DNA of 64,000 bases from Leptospira kmetyi serovar Malaysia str. Bejo-Iso9 (GCF_000243735.2 NZ_AHMP02000003.1:568001-632000), one strand, 5' to 3'; positions 1 to 18,019 are shown, counted from the first letter of the stretch. Numbers and translations are program-made. Notes: a model not told the origin generated them from the letters alone.

Positions 1-437
1 CACCTCTGGCGACTTGGGTTGCGATTCGCGAAGAAATCGTTCTCGAGCCCTTGCTTTGGACGATCGGACTCGCTTTGAACTTGGCGGGATTCGATATTCT
101 GTACGCGCTTCAGGATCAGGACTTCGATCGAAAGGAAGGATTGTATTCCGTTCCCGCGAAGTTCGGAAGAAAAAATTCTTTAACGATCGCGATTGTAAGT
201 CACGTTCTTTGTATCGGTTTACTTTTTTATGCGGGAATCGTTTCCGGACTCGGTCCCGTGTTTTTGATTTTTTTGGCGATCACCGGATATCTTTTGTTCC
301 AAGAACATAAGATCGCAAGGGCCGCTGGGGAGAATTTTTTTCCGCCCAAGTTCTATCAGATTCATTCGTATATTTCTTTGGTTCTTTTCGGCGGTTTGTT
401 GCTCGATCGATTTTTTTACCTCGTGGTTTTAGGTTAG
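1..437 (+). CDS. UbiA-family prenyltransferase, C-terminal part (5' end outside window)
   Basis: Integral-membrane aromatic prenyltransferase of the UbiA/MqnP type, which attaches a polyprenyl chain to an aromatic quinone precursor. The reading frame is open from the left edge (codon phase from base 3), so the start and first Asp-rich motif are missing. The visible part has the second Asp-rich motif ([13 protein letters not shown]), which binds Mg2+-diphosphate, followed by hydrophobic segments consistent with the last membrane helices. ubiX starts 2 nt after the stop, so the two are co-transcribed. Leptospira makes menaquinone, so a role in a menaquinone (futalosine-type) pathway is more likely than ubiquinone; that is inference. 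Confidence 0.85.
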   Translation, partial: PLATWVAIREEIVLEPLLWTIGLALNLAGFDILYALQDQDFDRKEGLYSVPAKFGRKNSLTIAIVSHVLCIGLLFYAGIVSGLGPVFLIFLAITGYLLFQEHKIARAAGENFFPPKFYQIHSYISLVLFGGLLLDRFFYLVVLG

Positions 438-438
438 A

Positions 439-1053
439 ATGAAACTCGTTTTAGGAATGGCGGGGGCCAGCGGTTCCATCTACGCGGAACGGTTTATAAA
501 AGCCTTATATACTCTGGAAGGAACCACGTTTTTTATCTGCAGCTCCGCTTCTTTGCGCGTTTTCAGGGAAGAGATGGAATGTAAGGTTTCCTCTCCTCGG
601 GAACTTTTGGATTTTATCGAAAACAAATACTCGATTCAAAATTCCAAACATACATTCGAAATCCGTAATTTTGCGGACATAGGCGCGGATATCGCGTCGG
701 GTTCCAATCCTTGGAACGCGATGGCCGTCCTTCCGTGCTCGATGAAAACGATCGCGTCGATCAACGCTGGTTTGACGGAGAATCTGATCGAAAGGGCCGC
801 CGACGTGACCTTAAAGGAAAGAAGAACTCTCGTCCTCGTTCCGAGGGAAGCTCCTTACAATCGGATTCATCTCAAGAACATGTTGGAACTTCACGACGCG
901 GGTGCGACGATTCTTCCGGCTTCTCCGGGATTTTATCAAATGCCGAAGACTTTGGAGGATTTGGGCGATTTTATCAGCGAAAGAGTTTTTAGACTCTTGG
1001 GTATGGAATTGGATCTATACCCAAGATGGACTCCTCGGATTTCGGAAGACTAA
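439..1053 (+). CDS. ubiX: UbiX-like flavin prenyltransferase
   Basis: 204 residues, the normal size for UbiX/Pad1. The family makes prenylated FMN, the cofactor of UbiD-type decarboxylases. The N-terminal flavin loop MAGASGS (residues 7-13), the central [13 protein letters not shown] segment and the C-terminal [13 protein letters not shown] segment are all recognisable. It lies 2 nt behind a UbiA-family gene, which supports a joint role in making the quinone ring (prenylation, then decarboxylation). The UbiD partner is not in the window. The stop codon lies inside a 24-nt perfect palindrome that probably ends transcription. Confidence 0.92.
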   Translation: MKLVLGMAGASGSIYAERFIKALYTLEGTTFFICSSASLRVFREEMECKVSSPRELLDFIENKYSIQNSKHTFEIRNFADIGADIASGSNPWNAMAVLPCSMKTIASINAGLTENLIERAADVTLKERRTLVLVPREAPYNRIHLKNMLELHDAGATILPASPGFYQMPKTLEDLGDFISERVFRLLGMELDLYPRWTPRISED

Positions 1054-1071
1054 AACGAATTCGTTTTAGTC
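1048..1071. terminator. Probable bidirectional terminator between convergent genes
   Basis: A perfect 24-nt palindrome (arms of 12, centre GAATTC) containing the ubiX stop codon. It is followed on the + strand by GTTTTG and lies just past the stop of the minus-strand gene at 1078. The stem is A/T-rich apart from its GAC ends, so strength is uncertain. A GTTAAGCGA motif begins 5 nt further on. Confidence 0.6.
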
Positions 1072-1077
1072 GTTTTG

Positions 1078-1787
<710 letters not shown>

Positions 1788-1807
1788 GTACAACAGACTC
1801 CAAAGCG

Positions 1808-2855
<1,048 letters not shown>

Positions 2856-2856
2856 T

Positions 2857-3731
2857 CTATTCCTTTTCCGAGTAGGAAACTAGGGGAGCTTCCGTAAATT
2901 TAGACTGTTCCGTATTATAAGTATATCTTTGAATTTTGACGTTGCGTTTTTGAATTTCCAAGGTGTGAAATCCGCATTCGTGACGACGATCCGAAAGCCT
3001 TGTGCTGGACGCCGAATTCACAACGTAATAAGGCAATTCTTCTCCGGGTTGTTTTACCCAATTCGTGTGAACGTGCCCGTGTAGATACGCAAGAGGAGGT
3101 TTTTCCTTTAAGAGAGAAGCCACCTCTTCCCGATTGAGAAGTTTATGATGAACCGTTTCCTGTCTGTCCGCGGGATTCCAAATCGGATGATGACAAACCA
3201 AAACGTAATCGCCGATTTTTTTCTCCGTGAGAATTTTTTTTGTCTGCGTCACGACTTCCGGTTGAATTCTTCCGTACGCATCGAGAATCGAAAGAGGAAC
3301 GCTCGAATCCCAACCTACAAAATGAAGATCGCCGATTTTTTTGATTCGGATATAATGCGCGTTATGCGAAATTGATTGGCCGGAAAGATCCGAAAAATAT
3401 CTTTCGTAAAACGCGTTTTCGCCTACGGACTGTTTCATGTAACGATCGTGGTTGCCGGGAATGTAAAAAACCTTTTCGCGGGGCAGTTCGCTTAACAATT
3501 TTCCGGCGGTTCTAAATTCTTCCTCGTGCGATACGTTTGTGATGTCGCCGGATACTACGATCGCGTCCGGTTTCGTTTTTTGGATAAACCCGAGAATGGA
3601 TTCCCAGATCTCTTTCGGATATTTTTTCTTTCTTCTCAGATTGTAGTTCAGGTAGCCTACGAACATCTTTCCTTTGAGTTGAAAGAAGGGCACTGGGGTC
3701 GGAAAGTGTAAGTCTGAAAGGTGAACGATCT

Positions 3732-3735
<4 letters not shown>
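2857..3735 (-). CDS. Calcineurin-like metallophosphoesterase
   Basis: 292 residues with all five blocks of the calcineurin-like phosphoesterase fold: SDLHF (D8, H10), VSGDITN, GNHDRY, CHHPIW and HGHVH. These supply the ligands for a di-metal centre, so it should be an active phosphomono- or phosphodiesterase. Specificity cannot be read from sequence; cAMP phosphodiesterase-like (CpdA) and nuclease-like members look similar. No signal peptide is seen, so it is cytosolic. Its ATG overlaps the stop of the upstream lipoyl-domain gene by 4 nt (translational coupling), and mrp follows 1 nt downstream. Confidence 0.88.
3488..3496 (-). repeat. GTTAAGCGA motif copy
   Basis: Exact copy on the minus strand inside the metallophosphoesterase gene, encoding Leu-Ser-Glu (TTA AGC GA). 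Context TTGTTAAGCGAACT. Confidence 0.55.
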
Positions 3736-4023
<288 letters not shown>

Positions 4024-4059
4024 CGCATCAATGATACCTAAAAAACTCGGTGGGGATAT

Positions 4060-4890
4060 ATGGCAAACCAGAAAACAGCGCTGAAAGGTAGCGAGATTCT
4101 GAAAAATATCGAGGCTTTAAAGAAGAAGAAATTCTTTCACCTTGAACTCAAAGGTCTTACAAAACCCACCCGCGATATCTTATCCGAACTCGTAAACGGA
4201 ATCCTCGATGAAATCGGTGCGAACCCTTTGGCGGGTTTTCATCTCTTTAGCGGTCTTATGGAGGCCCTACTCAACGCGATCAAGGCAAACATCCGCCACA
4301 TCATCTTCCGAGACGAACTCTTAAAAAAATTAGCCGAGGGAGAATCCAGTCATCAAGACGCGGAAGAACTTTTGGAAATCATCATGGAAACCTCTCTTCT
4401 TCGGGACGCGATGCATCGTTATATCGTTCCCGATAAGGTGAAAAAACAAGTGCAGAGCGTTTTATCCTTAGAGGATAAGATTCGCACGAAGAAAAAGGTT
4501 CTTTCGGAAACCGAAAAGGTTTTTTTAACGGACGTTCGCGCAAAGATCAAGAAATACAATATGAATATCTCTTTGAAAATTCGGATCACTCCGGAAGAAC
4601 TCAGCTTTCGGATTCGAAACGATTCTCCGATCCATCATTTGGATTTTCAAAGAATTCAGGATTCCAGAATCAAACATAAGGAACTCTTCGATCAAGGCAA
4701 TTCGGCCGATTTTTTCCGTCCGGAATTCTTGAACGAAAAAGAAAGCGCGGGTTTCGGAATTGCGATGATCGACGAAGGATTTTATTCCATCGGTTTGAAT
4801 CCGTTGGATCTTCTTACGATCACATCCGGAGCAAGAACCACGACCGTTTACATGAAGTATCCGATCGCCGGTTTAAAAATGGATTTTTGA
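4060..4890 (+). CDS. GHKL/histidine-kinase-like ATPase-fold protein, function unknown
   Basis: 276 residues, no signal or membrane segment. Two stretches resemble the GHKL ATP-binding fold: [10 protein letters not shown] (68-77), like the N-box with Glu and Asn at the expected spacing, and [14 protein letters not shown] (about 232-245), like a G-box. Between them is a charged helical insert of about 100 residues ([18 protein letters not shown]). There is no phosphorylatable H-box helix, so it is not an ordinary sensor kinase. An anti-sigma or phosphatase-type ATPase domain, or a degenerate kinase, is possible. The start is ATG with GGTGGGG about 4 nt upstream. It is monocistronic, ending at the hairpin at 4933. 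Confidence 0.6.
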   Translation: MANQKTALKGSEILKNIEALKKKKFFHLELKGLTKPTRDILSELVNGILDEIGANPLAGFHLFSGLMEALLNAIKANIRHIIFRDELLKKLAEGESSHQDAEELLEIIMETSLLRDAMHRYIVPDKVKKQVQSVLSLEDKIRTKKKVLSETEKVFLTDVRAKIKKYNMNISLKIRITPEELSFRIRNDSPIHHLDFQRIQDSRIKHKELFDQGNSADFFRPEFLNEKESAGFGIAMIDEGFYSIGLNPLDLLTITSGARTTTVYMKYPIAGLKMDF

Positions 4891-4932
4891 GATAGATTCG
4901 ATTTCGATTTTTTTGAATTTCTTCGTTTTGTT

Positions 4933-4964
4933 TTGTTAAGCGACTTCGGAAAGTCGCTTAACAA
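4933..4964. terminator. Strong hairpin terminator built from two inverted GTTAAGCGA copies
   Basis: Perfect 14-bp stem (arm TTGTTAAGCGACTT) with tetraloop CGGA, between the convergent gene ends at 4890 and 5040. The + strand upstream is T-rich (CGTTTTGTTTTG), so U-runs exist for leftward transcripts; rightward it is followed by TTCTTAG. Each arm carries one exact copy of the 9-mer (4935..4943 and 4954..4962). Confidence 0.75.
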
Positions 4965-5039
4965 TTCTTAGATAGAAAAATCGAACCTGGATTCGCGTTC
5001 TTTCTCGGCATCTCGTTTCCCGTTCGATCCTTGATTCTT

Positions 5040-6341
5040 TTATTTAGGATCGATCCGATAGATCTTGCCGCTTCCGAAATCGCTTAAGTAAACTTTTCCC
5101 GCCGCGTCTTTTCCGAAAGAAGAAATCAAAACCGGCCATTTCCCTAACGTATAAACTTTTTTGGCGGGTTGACCGGAAACCTCGGGAAGTTCCAAAGCCC
5201 AGATTCTTCCGGAAACGAAATCCGCAAAAACGTATTTTCCGTTTAAATCAGAGATCGCCTTATTTGAGTAAACGTATCCGCCCGTGATCGATTGCCCTTC
5301 TTCCCTTCCGTATTCATAGATCGGATCGCTAAGGCCCTCTTGGCTGCAATTCTGCTTCGGTTCGAAACAATGGGAGGCTTCTTTAATATTCCATCCGTAG
5401 TTTTTTCCGGCTTCTACGATGCTTACTTCTTCCCAAAGATCCTGTCCTACGTCGGCTACGATCAATCTTCCTTGAGGATCAAAGCTATATCTCCACGGAT
5501 TTCTAAAACCGTATGCGAACGTCTCGGGAGCGCAACACGCGTTGTCGATAAAAGGATTGTCCTTCGGAACCGAATATCCTTTTCCACCTTCGGGAGAATT
5601 CACGTCGATCCGAAGCATACTTCCGAGTAATGTTTTCGGATTTTGTCCGTTCTTTTTCGGATCGTCCTTCCAACCGCCGTCGCCCCAACCTACATACAAG
5701 TAACCGTCCGGTCCGAACGCGAGTTGTCCCGCATTGTGATTCGGATACGGTTGAAACACTTCCATCACGATTCTTTCGGACGTGATTTTGGATTTATCCA
5801 ATTCTTTCGGAGAAGAAACGATCCATTCGCTCACACGGCTTGTGTCCTTTCCGTTTACCTTAAGAACGTAGTTGAGATAGAGTTTTCCATTCTTTGCAAA
5901 GTCCGGATGAAACGCGAGACCGAGAAGTCCTTGTTCCGCTTCGGAAAGAACATTCAAAGTCAATAATATTCCGCTTTCGTTTTTGCGAACCTTGCCCCAA
6001 CGTAAGGTCCCTTTTTGTTCCGTGACGAGAAAGGTTTCGTTTTCTCCCGGAGGGAATTGAATGTCCGTGGGTTGTTGAAAACCCGCCGAAACTTCTTTCA
6101 GAGAAATGACTATTTTTTCCTTGGTTGCGTCTTTACCCGAATAGTTCGGTTGGAGAAGATTCGGATCGCCTTCGGACTTGTACTTATCGGGCGCGCCCAA
6201 TACTTCTACGAGGGTTTTTTGAATCCATTCGCAACCGTTCAAAAATGCAAGCGACGCAAACAGAACGAAGGCGATGGAAATTTTTTTCCAATCGGGACGA
6301 AAAGGAAACCTAACGTTTGAAATTTGTAATGGAGATTGCAT
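5040..6341 (-). CDS. Glucose/sorbosone dehydrogenase-like beta-propeller lipoprotein
   Basis: 433 residues. A basic n-region and hydrophobic segment (about 21-34) end at LNGC, so Cys37 is a likely lipidation site; this would be an exported lipoprotein. The rest matches the PQQ-dependent soluble glucose dehydrogenase/aldose sugar dehydrogenase fold. Diagnostic blocks are [45 protein letters not shown] and [20 protein letters not shown]. The family oxidises sugars with PQQ and Ca2+; whether this organism makes PQQ is not visible here, and some members lack the cofactor. It is alone on its strand, between two intergenic gaps. Confidence 0.85.
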   Translation of the reverse strand: MQSPLQISNVRFPFRPDWKKISIAFVLFASLAFLNGCEWIQKTLVEVLGAPDKYKSEGDPNLLQPNYSGKDATKEKIVISLKEVSAGFQQPTDIQFPPGENETFLVTEQKGTLRWGKVRKNESGILLTLNVLSEAEQGLLGLAFHPDFAKNGKLYLNYVLKVNGKDTSRVSEWIVSSPKELDKSKITSERIVMEVFQPYPNHNAGQLAFGPDGYLYVGWGDGGWKDDPKKNGQNPKTLLGSMLRIDVNSPEGGKGYSVPKDNPFIDNACCAPETFAYGFRNPWRYSFDPQGRLIVADVGQDLWEEVSIVEAGKNYGWNIKEASHCFEPKQNCSQEGLSDPIYEYGREEGQSITGGYVYSNKAISDLNGKYVFADFVSGRIWALELPEVSGQPAKKVYTLGKWPVLISSFGKDAAGKVYLSDFGSGKIYRIDPK

Positions 6342-6396
6342 GGACCTATATGCCTCTCTTTTTCAAAAGAGGTCAAATAGAATCCGTGTTCTTTTT

Positions 6397-7833
<1,437 letters not shown>

Positions 7834-7843
7834 AACTGTATCT

Positions 7844-9308
<1,465 letters not shown>

Positions 9309-9409
9309 TTGAATACTCCGTAAATAATTTCTTTACAGCGCGATCGGACTTAACTTCGTTTTAGCTAAGGAAAGGTCGCGCGAACCGAAGCGCTTGGGCC
9401 CGGTTCTAT

Positions 9410-11828
<2,419 letters not shown>

Positions 11829-11869
11829 CGATCCGGGACTCTCTTCTTCGTACCAGTGTTTTTTTGTTC

Positions 11870-11915
<46 letters not shown>

Positions 11916-11977
11916 TGAGCGATTCGGTACAATTTTCAATCCATCCATCCTATCAAAATGAGGCAGGTTCTAAAACC

Positions 11978-13537
11978 TTGAGCGAACAACCAGAATCCAA
12001 AACGGAAACGGCAAAGTTAGTGGATAAAAAACGAATCGCGATCTGCGGGGGAACCCTCGGCCGCGAGAATCGGTATTACGTTCGGGGTCAGGTTGTGGAC
12101 GCGGGAATCACGGAGGAGATGCGGGACGATTCTCGCTGGGATTTGATGAACGGACTTTTCGAAGGTCAGGAAACGGAAATCACCCCGTTTTTGGATTACG
12201 GTTTAGAACCGGTTCGAAAACCCATTTTGGTCGCGGAAATCTGGGACGAATCGGACAATCTCGTCCATCAATCTCCCGAAATCAAAGGAGACGACGGAGG
12301 ATTTTTCTTTCACGAATTCACGAAACCTTTGAGTCCCGGAAAGTATACGTTTCGCATTCATTTTAGAAGATTGGATTCCTACAGACAATTCACAAAGGAT
12401 ATCGCGTATCTCAATCAAAAAGGAAAGAGCGAAATTTCCGGTCAATCCCTGATCGGAAAAGGCAAACTCCGAATTCTTCCCGAAAACTTCGACGGTTACG
12501 TTACAACCTCGGACATCGATCAAACGTATTTGGCGACGGACATTCATTCGAACAAGGGGAAACTTTCCACGTTATTCGAAACACCGCAGCAAAAACTTCC
12601 TCTTCCGGGAATGCCTGCTTTGTATCGGGAAATCCGAATGGCAACCGATGATTCTCCCCTTTGTTTTATTTCCGCAAGTCCTCATTTTTTTAGAAGAACC
12701 CTTTTGACCACGATTCGAAATCATTCCATCGTTACGGAATCTTTGCATCTCAAATATCTCGAAGGAACGATCAAAGGGATCGTGGAAAAATTTTGGGATT
12801 CGGTGACCCATCCGACGAAATTTATCACCGATGGAATTTTAGGCTCCGTGGAAAGAATCCGAAAGTTCGCGGGCGCTTCGTTTCAAAGTTTGTTCGATCA
12901 GATGAGTTATAAACTTACGATTCTTCTTCGGGATCGTTTGTATCTTCCCACGAACGCGAAGGAAATTCTGATCGGAGACAACACCGAAAGCGACTATCTC
13001 ATCTTTATCCTGTATCAATACATTCTTTGCGGTAAAATGAAGGGAAAAGAACTCGAAGAATACTTGTATCGTTTGAACTTTTTAGGAAGGGACGCGATCA
13101 CAAGAGACGCCGCGAAAACGATTCAGGAACTCGGGGATGAAAACCGAAAGATTCACGGAGACGTGAATTCGGTTTCCTTGGTTCTCATCAATAAAACTTC
13201 GCAAGGCCCCGATGAAGAGGAAATGCACTGGAACGTTCAGAGCGCTCTTCCCGCGGGAATCGATCCTTTCAAACAAAAAGAAGTTCATCCGTACATTCTT
13301 ACTGAGGGCGCTCCCGGTTTCGCGGTCGTATTGCAGGACAATGGAATCTTGGATACTTCCGCCGTGTTTCGGATCGTCGCGGAAATGGCGGGAGAATGGA
13401 TGGAAGGAAAAGTGATCGATTCCGTCGCGCTTATGGATTGGATTCGAAATTTGACTCTTCCCGGAGATTATCAGGACGAAAAGGATCTGATCCTGGAAGG
13501 TCTTAAAAAAGCCCTGGAAAAGGAAGAGATTTCTTAA
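11978..13537 (+). CDS. App1-type (DUF2183) phosphatidate phosphatase-like protein
   Basis: 519 residues from TTG 11978 (GAGGCAGG about 10 nt upstream); an in-frame ATG at 11864 would overlap the divergent smr. The N-terminal half (to about residue 160) looks like a beta domain. The catalytic block starts at VTTSDIDQTYL (DxDxT phosphatase motif). PLPGMPALYREI, CFISASPHFF and a LIGDNTESDYLIFILYQYI block follow, as in the App1 catalytic domain. In yeast App1 is a phosphatidate phosphatase; bacterial members are annotated by homology only. No signal peptide was seen. The lipid-phosphatase role is inference from the motif set. Confidence 0.8.
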   Translation: MSEQPESKTETAKLVDKKRIAICGGTLGRENRYYVRGQVVDAGITEEMRDDSRWDLMNGLFEGQETEITPFLDYGLEPVRKPILVAEIWDESDNLVHQSPEIKGDDGGFFFHEFTKPLSPGKYTFRIHFRRLDSYRQFTKDIAYLNQKGKSEISGQSLIGKGKLRILPENFDGYVTTSDIDQTYLATDIHSNKGKLSTLFETPQQKLPLPGMPALYREIRMATDDSPLCFISASPHFFRRTLLTTIRNHSIVTESLHLKYLEGTIKGIVEKFWDSVTHPTKFITDGILGSVERIRKFAGASFQSLFDQMSYKLTILLRDRLYLPTNAKEILIGDNTESDYLIFILYQYILCGKMKGKELEEYLYRLNFLGRDAITRDAAKTIQELGDENRKIHGDVNSVSLVLINKTSQGPDEEEMHWNVQSALPAGIDPFKQKEVHPYILTEGAPGFAVVLQDNGILDTSAVFRIVAEMAGEWMEGKVIDSVALMDWIRNLTLPGDYQDEKDLILEGLKKALEKEEIS

Positions 13538-13700
13538 AATCTAATTTAGAATTTTAGAATCTTTGGAATATTAGAACTTTATAAAATTCTTGTCGCTTCT
13601 GTTTTTGAATATAGCGTTTTCCGATTGTCGCTCTTTTGTGCTTGGCTGGCGATTCTTGTTTTGCAGTTTGCGGTTCGTATTAACGATGCGGTCTTTTGTT

Positions 13701-14354
13701 TTACCGAGAATTGGCGGCTTTGGCCGCTTTTGTTTTTTGTCTTCGGTGCCAAAAAAACAGAATCGCAATCAGCGCGATGAGAGTGACGATGATTCTATTA
13801 TAAATTTCTAAAAAGCCCAGAACGTCTTCCCAATGCGAACCGAGATAGAAACCGGAGCCGATTAAAATTCCGCACCAAAGAATCACCGCTCCCGTAAACA
13901 CTCCGAAAAAAAGAATCGGATTCATCTTTACCATTCCGGCGACGATCGAAACAAAAAACCGAATTCCCGCCGAAAACCGACTGAACAAAACGACTACGAT
14001 CGAATTTCTTTGAAACCAGGATAACGTCTTGTCGATCGATTCTTCGTCGTAGAGCGAATCCTTAAACGGAAATTCCTTTTTTTGGATCCATTGCAGAAAA
14101 ACTTCTCCGAAACGATACATGATCCAGGCCCCGAATAAGTTTCCCGCCAAGGTGCTTGTTACCAGCTCCACCCAACCGAAAGAATGTAGATTTCTCGCCA
14201 CGAGAAAACCGCCGAACACGGTGATCGTATCTCCGGGCCAAGGAGGAAAAACGTTTTCCGCAAAGTTGGAAAAGGCGAAAAAGAGCCAGAGAAAAATCGG
14301 GTCCGTTTCGGAAAGACGGTTGAGAATTTGGATCAGCGTTTCCTGAAAAGTCAT
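13701..14354 (-). CDS. DedA-family membrane protein
   Basis: 217 residues, several hydrophobic segments. Family hallmarks are ENVFPPWPGDTITVFGGFL near the N-terminus (the re-entrant loop with acidic residue and PGD) and VLFSRFSAGIRFFVSIVAGM (the conserved F-x-R-x-x-P/A-x-x-R amphipathic loop). DedA proteins are inner-membrane transporters tied to recycling of undecaprenyl phosphate or phospholipids and to membrane-potential homeostasis; this subgroup's substrate is unknown. It ends in a basic tail (HRRQKTKAAKAANSR). It converges with the App1-like gene across a 163-nt gap with no clear terminator, and is divergent from the gene at 14373. Confidence 0.9.
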   Translation of the reverse strand: MTFQETLIQILNRLSETDPIFLWLFFAFSNFAENVFPPWPGDTITVFGGFLVARNLHSFGWVELVTSTLAGNLFGAWIMYRFGEVFLQWIQKKEFPFKDSLYDEESIDKTLSWFQRNSIVVVLFSRFSAGIRFFVSIVAGMVKMNPILFFGVFTGAVILWCGILIGSGFYLGSHWEDVLGFLEIYNRIIVTLIALIAILFFWHRRQKTKAAKAANSR

Positions 14355-14372
14355 GAAGTATGAATAAAAGAA

Positions 14373-14894
14373 TTGTCAGTGATCGACCATAGGGTTCAAG
14401 TAAAAAAAGTGAACCCTACTCGTTTCCATTCTTTCCATCGTTTGACCCTCGGCCTGGCCGTATCTTTCCTGTTTTTTTGTATCACCGCATCCGCGTTCGG
14501 CGACACGCCGAATTCGAAAAAAACGGAATTGTATCGTTACAATAAACTCACCTTACAAAACAATCCGGTTCGAAACCCGAGATCGCTTCCGATCGAATTT
14601 GTTCCCGAAGGTTCGGATCTGATTTATTCCACCGAACTCAAATCGGAACGAGGATATTTCGATACGAAGGAATCCTTTCTTCTTTTTACGCACGTATTCC
14701 AAAAGAAACAAATGGAAGTGTATTACGCTTCGATTTTTAAATCCCTTTATTGGAAGGTTTTGCAGGAAGAAATCACGGATTCCAAAACCGTGATTATGGC
14801 CGAAAGCCAAAACAAAAAAGTGGTCACGATTCAAATCGAAGCCGTGGATATCGGAAGCAGAATCAAACTGTTTTATAAAAAATCGGGAAACTAA
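14373..14894 (+). CDS. Putative exported protein, unknown function
   Basis: 173 residues. Start TTG 14373 or GTG 14379; no ATG fits. Residues about 24-44 (RLTLGLAVSFLFFCITASAF) form a signal peptide with a probable cleavage after ASA-FG, so it is likely periplasmic. The mature part of about 130 residues is mixed alpha/beta and has no motif I recognise. The LLFTHVFQKKQMEVYYASIF stretch suggests a small beta-rich fold. It lies just ahead of the AI-2E-type permease gene (4 nt), with which it is probably co-transcribed. Confidence 0.65.
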   Translation: MSVIDHRVQVKKVNPTRFHSFHRLTLGLAVSFLFFCITASAFGDTPNSKKTELYRYNKLTLQNNPVRNPRSLPIEFVPEGSDLIYSTELKSERGYFDTKESFLLFTHVFQKKQMEVYYASIFKSLYWKVLQEEITDSKTVIMAESQNKKVVTIQIEAVDIGSRIKLFYKKSGN

Positions 14895-14898
14895 GTCC

Positions 14899-16032
14899 AT
14901 GCTCGAGCCTGTTCATCATTCGAATCCGGAACCCGGAAAATATACGTTTTTGATTTTTTTCTCGATTCTATTTATCTTTGCGATCGGAGTTTTTTTTCTC
15001 GTATTTCGGCCTTATTTGTATTCTTCCTTGATGGCCTTGATCTTATATCTCGCGACTCGAAGACAACACAAACTTTTGAAAGGATATTTGGGCGAAAAGT
15101 TTCAATGGCTCGTACCTTGGATCATGATCACGCTCGTATCGATGATCGTTTTGATTCCTTCGTACTTCGTGATCCGCACGTTGATCGGGGAAGCGCTTTC
15201 CATTCTTTTTAAACTGAGAATTTCGTTAAGCGAAGACAAGGTCATCGAAACCCTGATGAACTTCGCGATGCTCACCGATTTCATCACGGACAACGAATTC
15301 TTCTGGGTCAAGGTTCCCGAGATCTACGGAGAATTTGCGGAGAACTACGTCGACATTCTGAACTTGGACAGCATCTACGGAATTTTGAGCAACGCGTCTT
15401 CGTTTATCTTGGGAAACATAGAATTGCCGACCGGGATTTTGATGAATTTGTTCTTCGCACTTTTGGTTTTGTTCTTTCTGTATCAGGACGGGAAAAAAGT
15501 GGAACGATTCATTTTGGACAATCTTCCCTTTTCCAGACAACTCGAGGAACAAGTGGGAAGAAAGGTTACTTCCGCGGTGCAAACCGTGATTCGAGGAAAT
15601 CTAATCATTTCGATTCTGCAAGGAACTGCGATTTATATTCTTCTTTTGATCGCCGGAATTTCGAGTCCGTTTTTATACGCGAGCTTGGCGGCGTTCTTTT
15701 CGATCATTCCGGTTGTCGGAACATCCGTGGTTTGGCTTCCGATCGGACTTTACATTCTCTTTTTGGAAAACAATCCGATGATGGCCGTTTTTTTTATGGG
15801 AAGCGGACTTTTCTTTTATCTCGCTCTGGAGAATTTCGTAAAACCGAGAATGCTCGATAAAAAACTGCAGGTGCATCCGCTTTTGATTTTTCTTTCCCTC
15901 ATCGGAGGAATCAAAGAATTCGGAATCATGGGACTCGTGGTTGGGCCCGTCGCGGTCACGTTAGTCGTCATTCTTTGGGATTTTTGGAAACTCTACCGCA
16001 GAGAACTCATCTTGAGCAAGGGACATCGATAG
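14899..16032 (+). CDS. AI-2E transporter family (PerM-like) membrane protein
   Basis: 377 residues with the layout of the AI-2E/PerM family: two N-terminal helices, a long soluble stretch (about 95-165), then a C-terminal block of five to six helices. The latter contains FLYQDGKKV, VIRGNLIISILQGTAIYILL and FSIIPVVGTSVVWLPI (family signature P-x-x-G). KEFGIMGLVVGPV near the end also fits. Members export various small solutes or act as Na+/H+ antiporters; the quorum-sensing name is historical, so no substrate is assigned. It starts 4 nt after the upstream exported-protein gene, and xseA starts 3 nt after its stop. Confidence 0.88.
   Translation: MLEPVHHSNPEPGKYTFLIFFSILFIFAIGVFFLVFRPYLYSSLMALILYLATRRQHKLLKGYLGEKFQWLVPWIMITLVSMIVLIPSYFVIRTLIGEALSILFKLRISLSEDKVIETLMNFAMLTDFITDNEFFWVKVPEIYGEFAENYVDILNLDSIYGILSNASSFILGNIELPTGILMNLFFALLVLFFLYQDGKKVERFILDNLPFSRQLEEQVGRKVTSAVQTVIRGNLIISILQGTAIYILLLIAGISSPFLYASLAAFFSIIPVVGTSVVWLPIGLYILFLENNPMMAVFFMGSGLFFYLALENFVKPRMLDKKLQVHPLLIFLSLIGGIKEFGIMGLVVGPVAVTLVVILWDFWKLYRRELILSKGHR
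15225..15233 (+). repeat. GTTAAGCGA motif copy
   Basis: Exact copy inside the AI-2E-type permease gene, encoding Leu-Ser-Glu (TTA AGC GAA). Confidence 0.55.
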
Positions 16033-16035
16033 ACA

Positions 16036-17304
<1,269 letters not shown>

Positions 17305-17305
17305 G

Positions 17306-17626
17306 ATGGCAGAATCAAAATCAAAAATTTCATTCGAAGAAGCGTTGATGGAACTCGAACAAATCGCGGAAAAACTCGAGCGCCAGGATTTCAGTTTGGA
17401 AGAATCCCTCAAAGCCTATGAACGAGGAATGGAACTCAAAAAAATCTGCCAAGGAATTTTAGATACTGCGGAAGGAAAGATCGAAGCCTTGACCAAAGAC
17501 GAAAACAAAAAAACGGTCAAGGCGGGTTTTAAGGGAGAATCCAAATCGGAATCCAAGAATAGTTCCTCTTCTTCGTCGGCGTCGTCCGCAACGTCATCTT
17601 CTTCCGAGGAAGAGGATTTATTTTAA
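17306..17626 (+). CDS. xseB: Exodeoxyribonuclease VII small subunit with SSB-like acidic tail
   Basis: 106 residues. The first 70 form the normal helical-hairpin Xse[37 protein letters not shown]. Several copies bind the XseA coiled coil. Usual length is about 70-80 residues; here a further 30 or so residues form a Ser-rich linker ending in [10 protein letters not shown]. An acidic tip with terminal Phe on a disordered linker resembles the C-terminus of single-stranded-DNA-binding protein. The gene starts 1 nt after xseA, so the subunits are co-translated. Confidence 0.94.
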   Translation: MAESKSKISFEEALMELEQIAEKLERQDFSLEESLKAYERGMELKKICQGILDTAEGKIEALTKDENKKTVKAGFKGESKSESKNSSSSSSASSATSSSSEEEDLF

Positions 17627-17644
17627 GAATCGATCTTTATTACG

Positions 17645-18019
17645 ATGGAATCGGAACATACTCAAAACTGGGAAGAATTGGAAACAAAAAAAGGAACGAT
17701 CGCGATTCTAAACGATCCACGGGTTCGAATCCCGGATGCAAATTCTTTTTTAGAACTTCTTTTTTCTGCGGCTCAAGATACGATCGTACTTTCCAAACTG
17801 AACTTTCCGGATTCTTTTTATGAATTAAAAACTGGAATCGCGGGGGAGATTCTCCAGAAGCTCAGCAATTACAAAAGAAGAATGATCGTTCTCGGAGATT
17901 TTTCCGGAATCGAATCGAAGAGCCTAAACGACTTTTTGTATGAATGCAACAAAAACGGGAAGATCGTTTTTACGGATCGTTTGGAGAACGCGATCGATTT
18001 GTTGAAAGAAATTCATTGA
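17645..18019 (+). CDS. DUF4180-like protein
   Basis: 124 residues, soluble. It resembles the DUF4180 family: a short N-terminal beta segment (KKGTIAILNDPRVRIPDANS), then SAAQDTIVLSKLNFPDSFYELKTGIAGEILQKLSNY as the most conserved stretch, and a C-terminal NDFLYECNKNGKIVFTDRLENAIDLL. These are the blocks I associate with that family, whose function is unknown. It starts 18 nt after xseB on the same strand, so it may ride on the xse transcript. Confidence 0.75.
   Translation: MESEHTQNWEELETKKGTIAILNDPRVRIPDANSFLELLFSAAQDTIVLSKLNFPDSFYELKTGIAGEILQKLSNYKRRMIVLGDFSGIESKSLNDFLYECNKNGKIVFTDRLENAIDLLKEIH

Noticed and set aside
6342..6396. Hairpin (CCTCT/AGAGG) as terminator after hslU
   Set aside because: Stem of 5 bp and no T-run on the needed side; too weak to call.
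9382..9406. Hairpin GAACCG/CGGTTC as terminator between pth and xerC
   Set aside because: Only 6 bp, and no U-tract follows in the leftward direction in which both genes are read.
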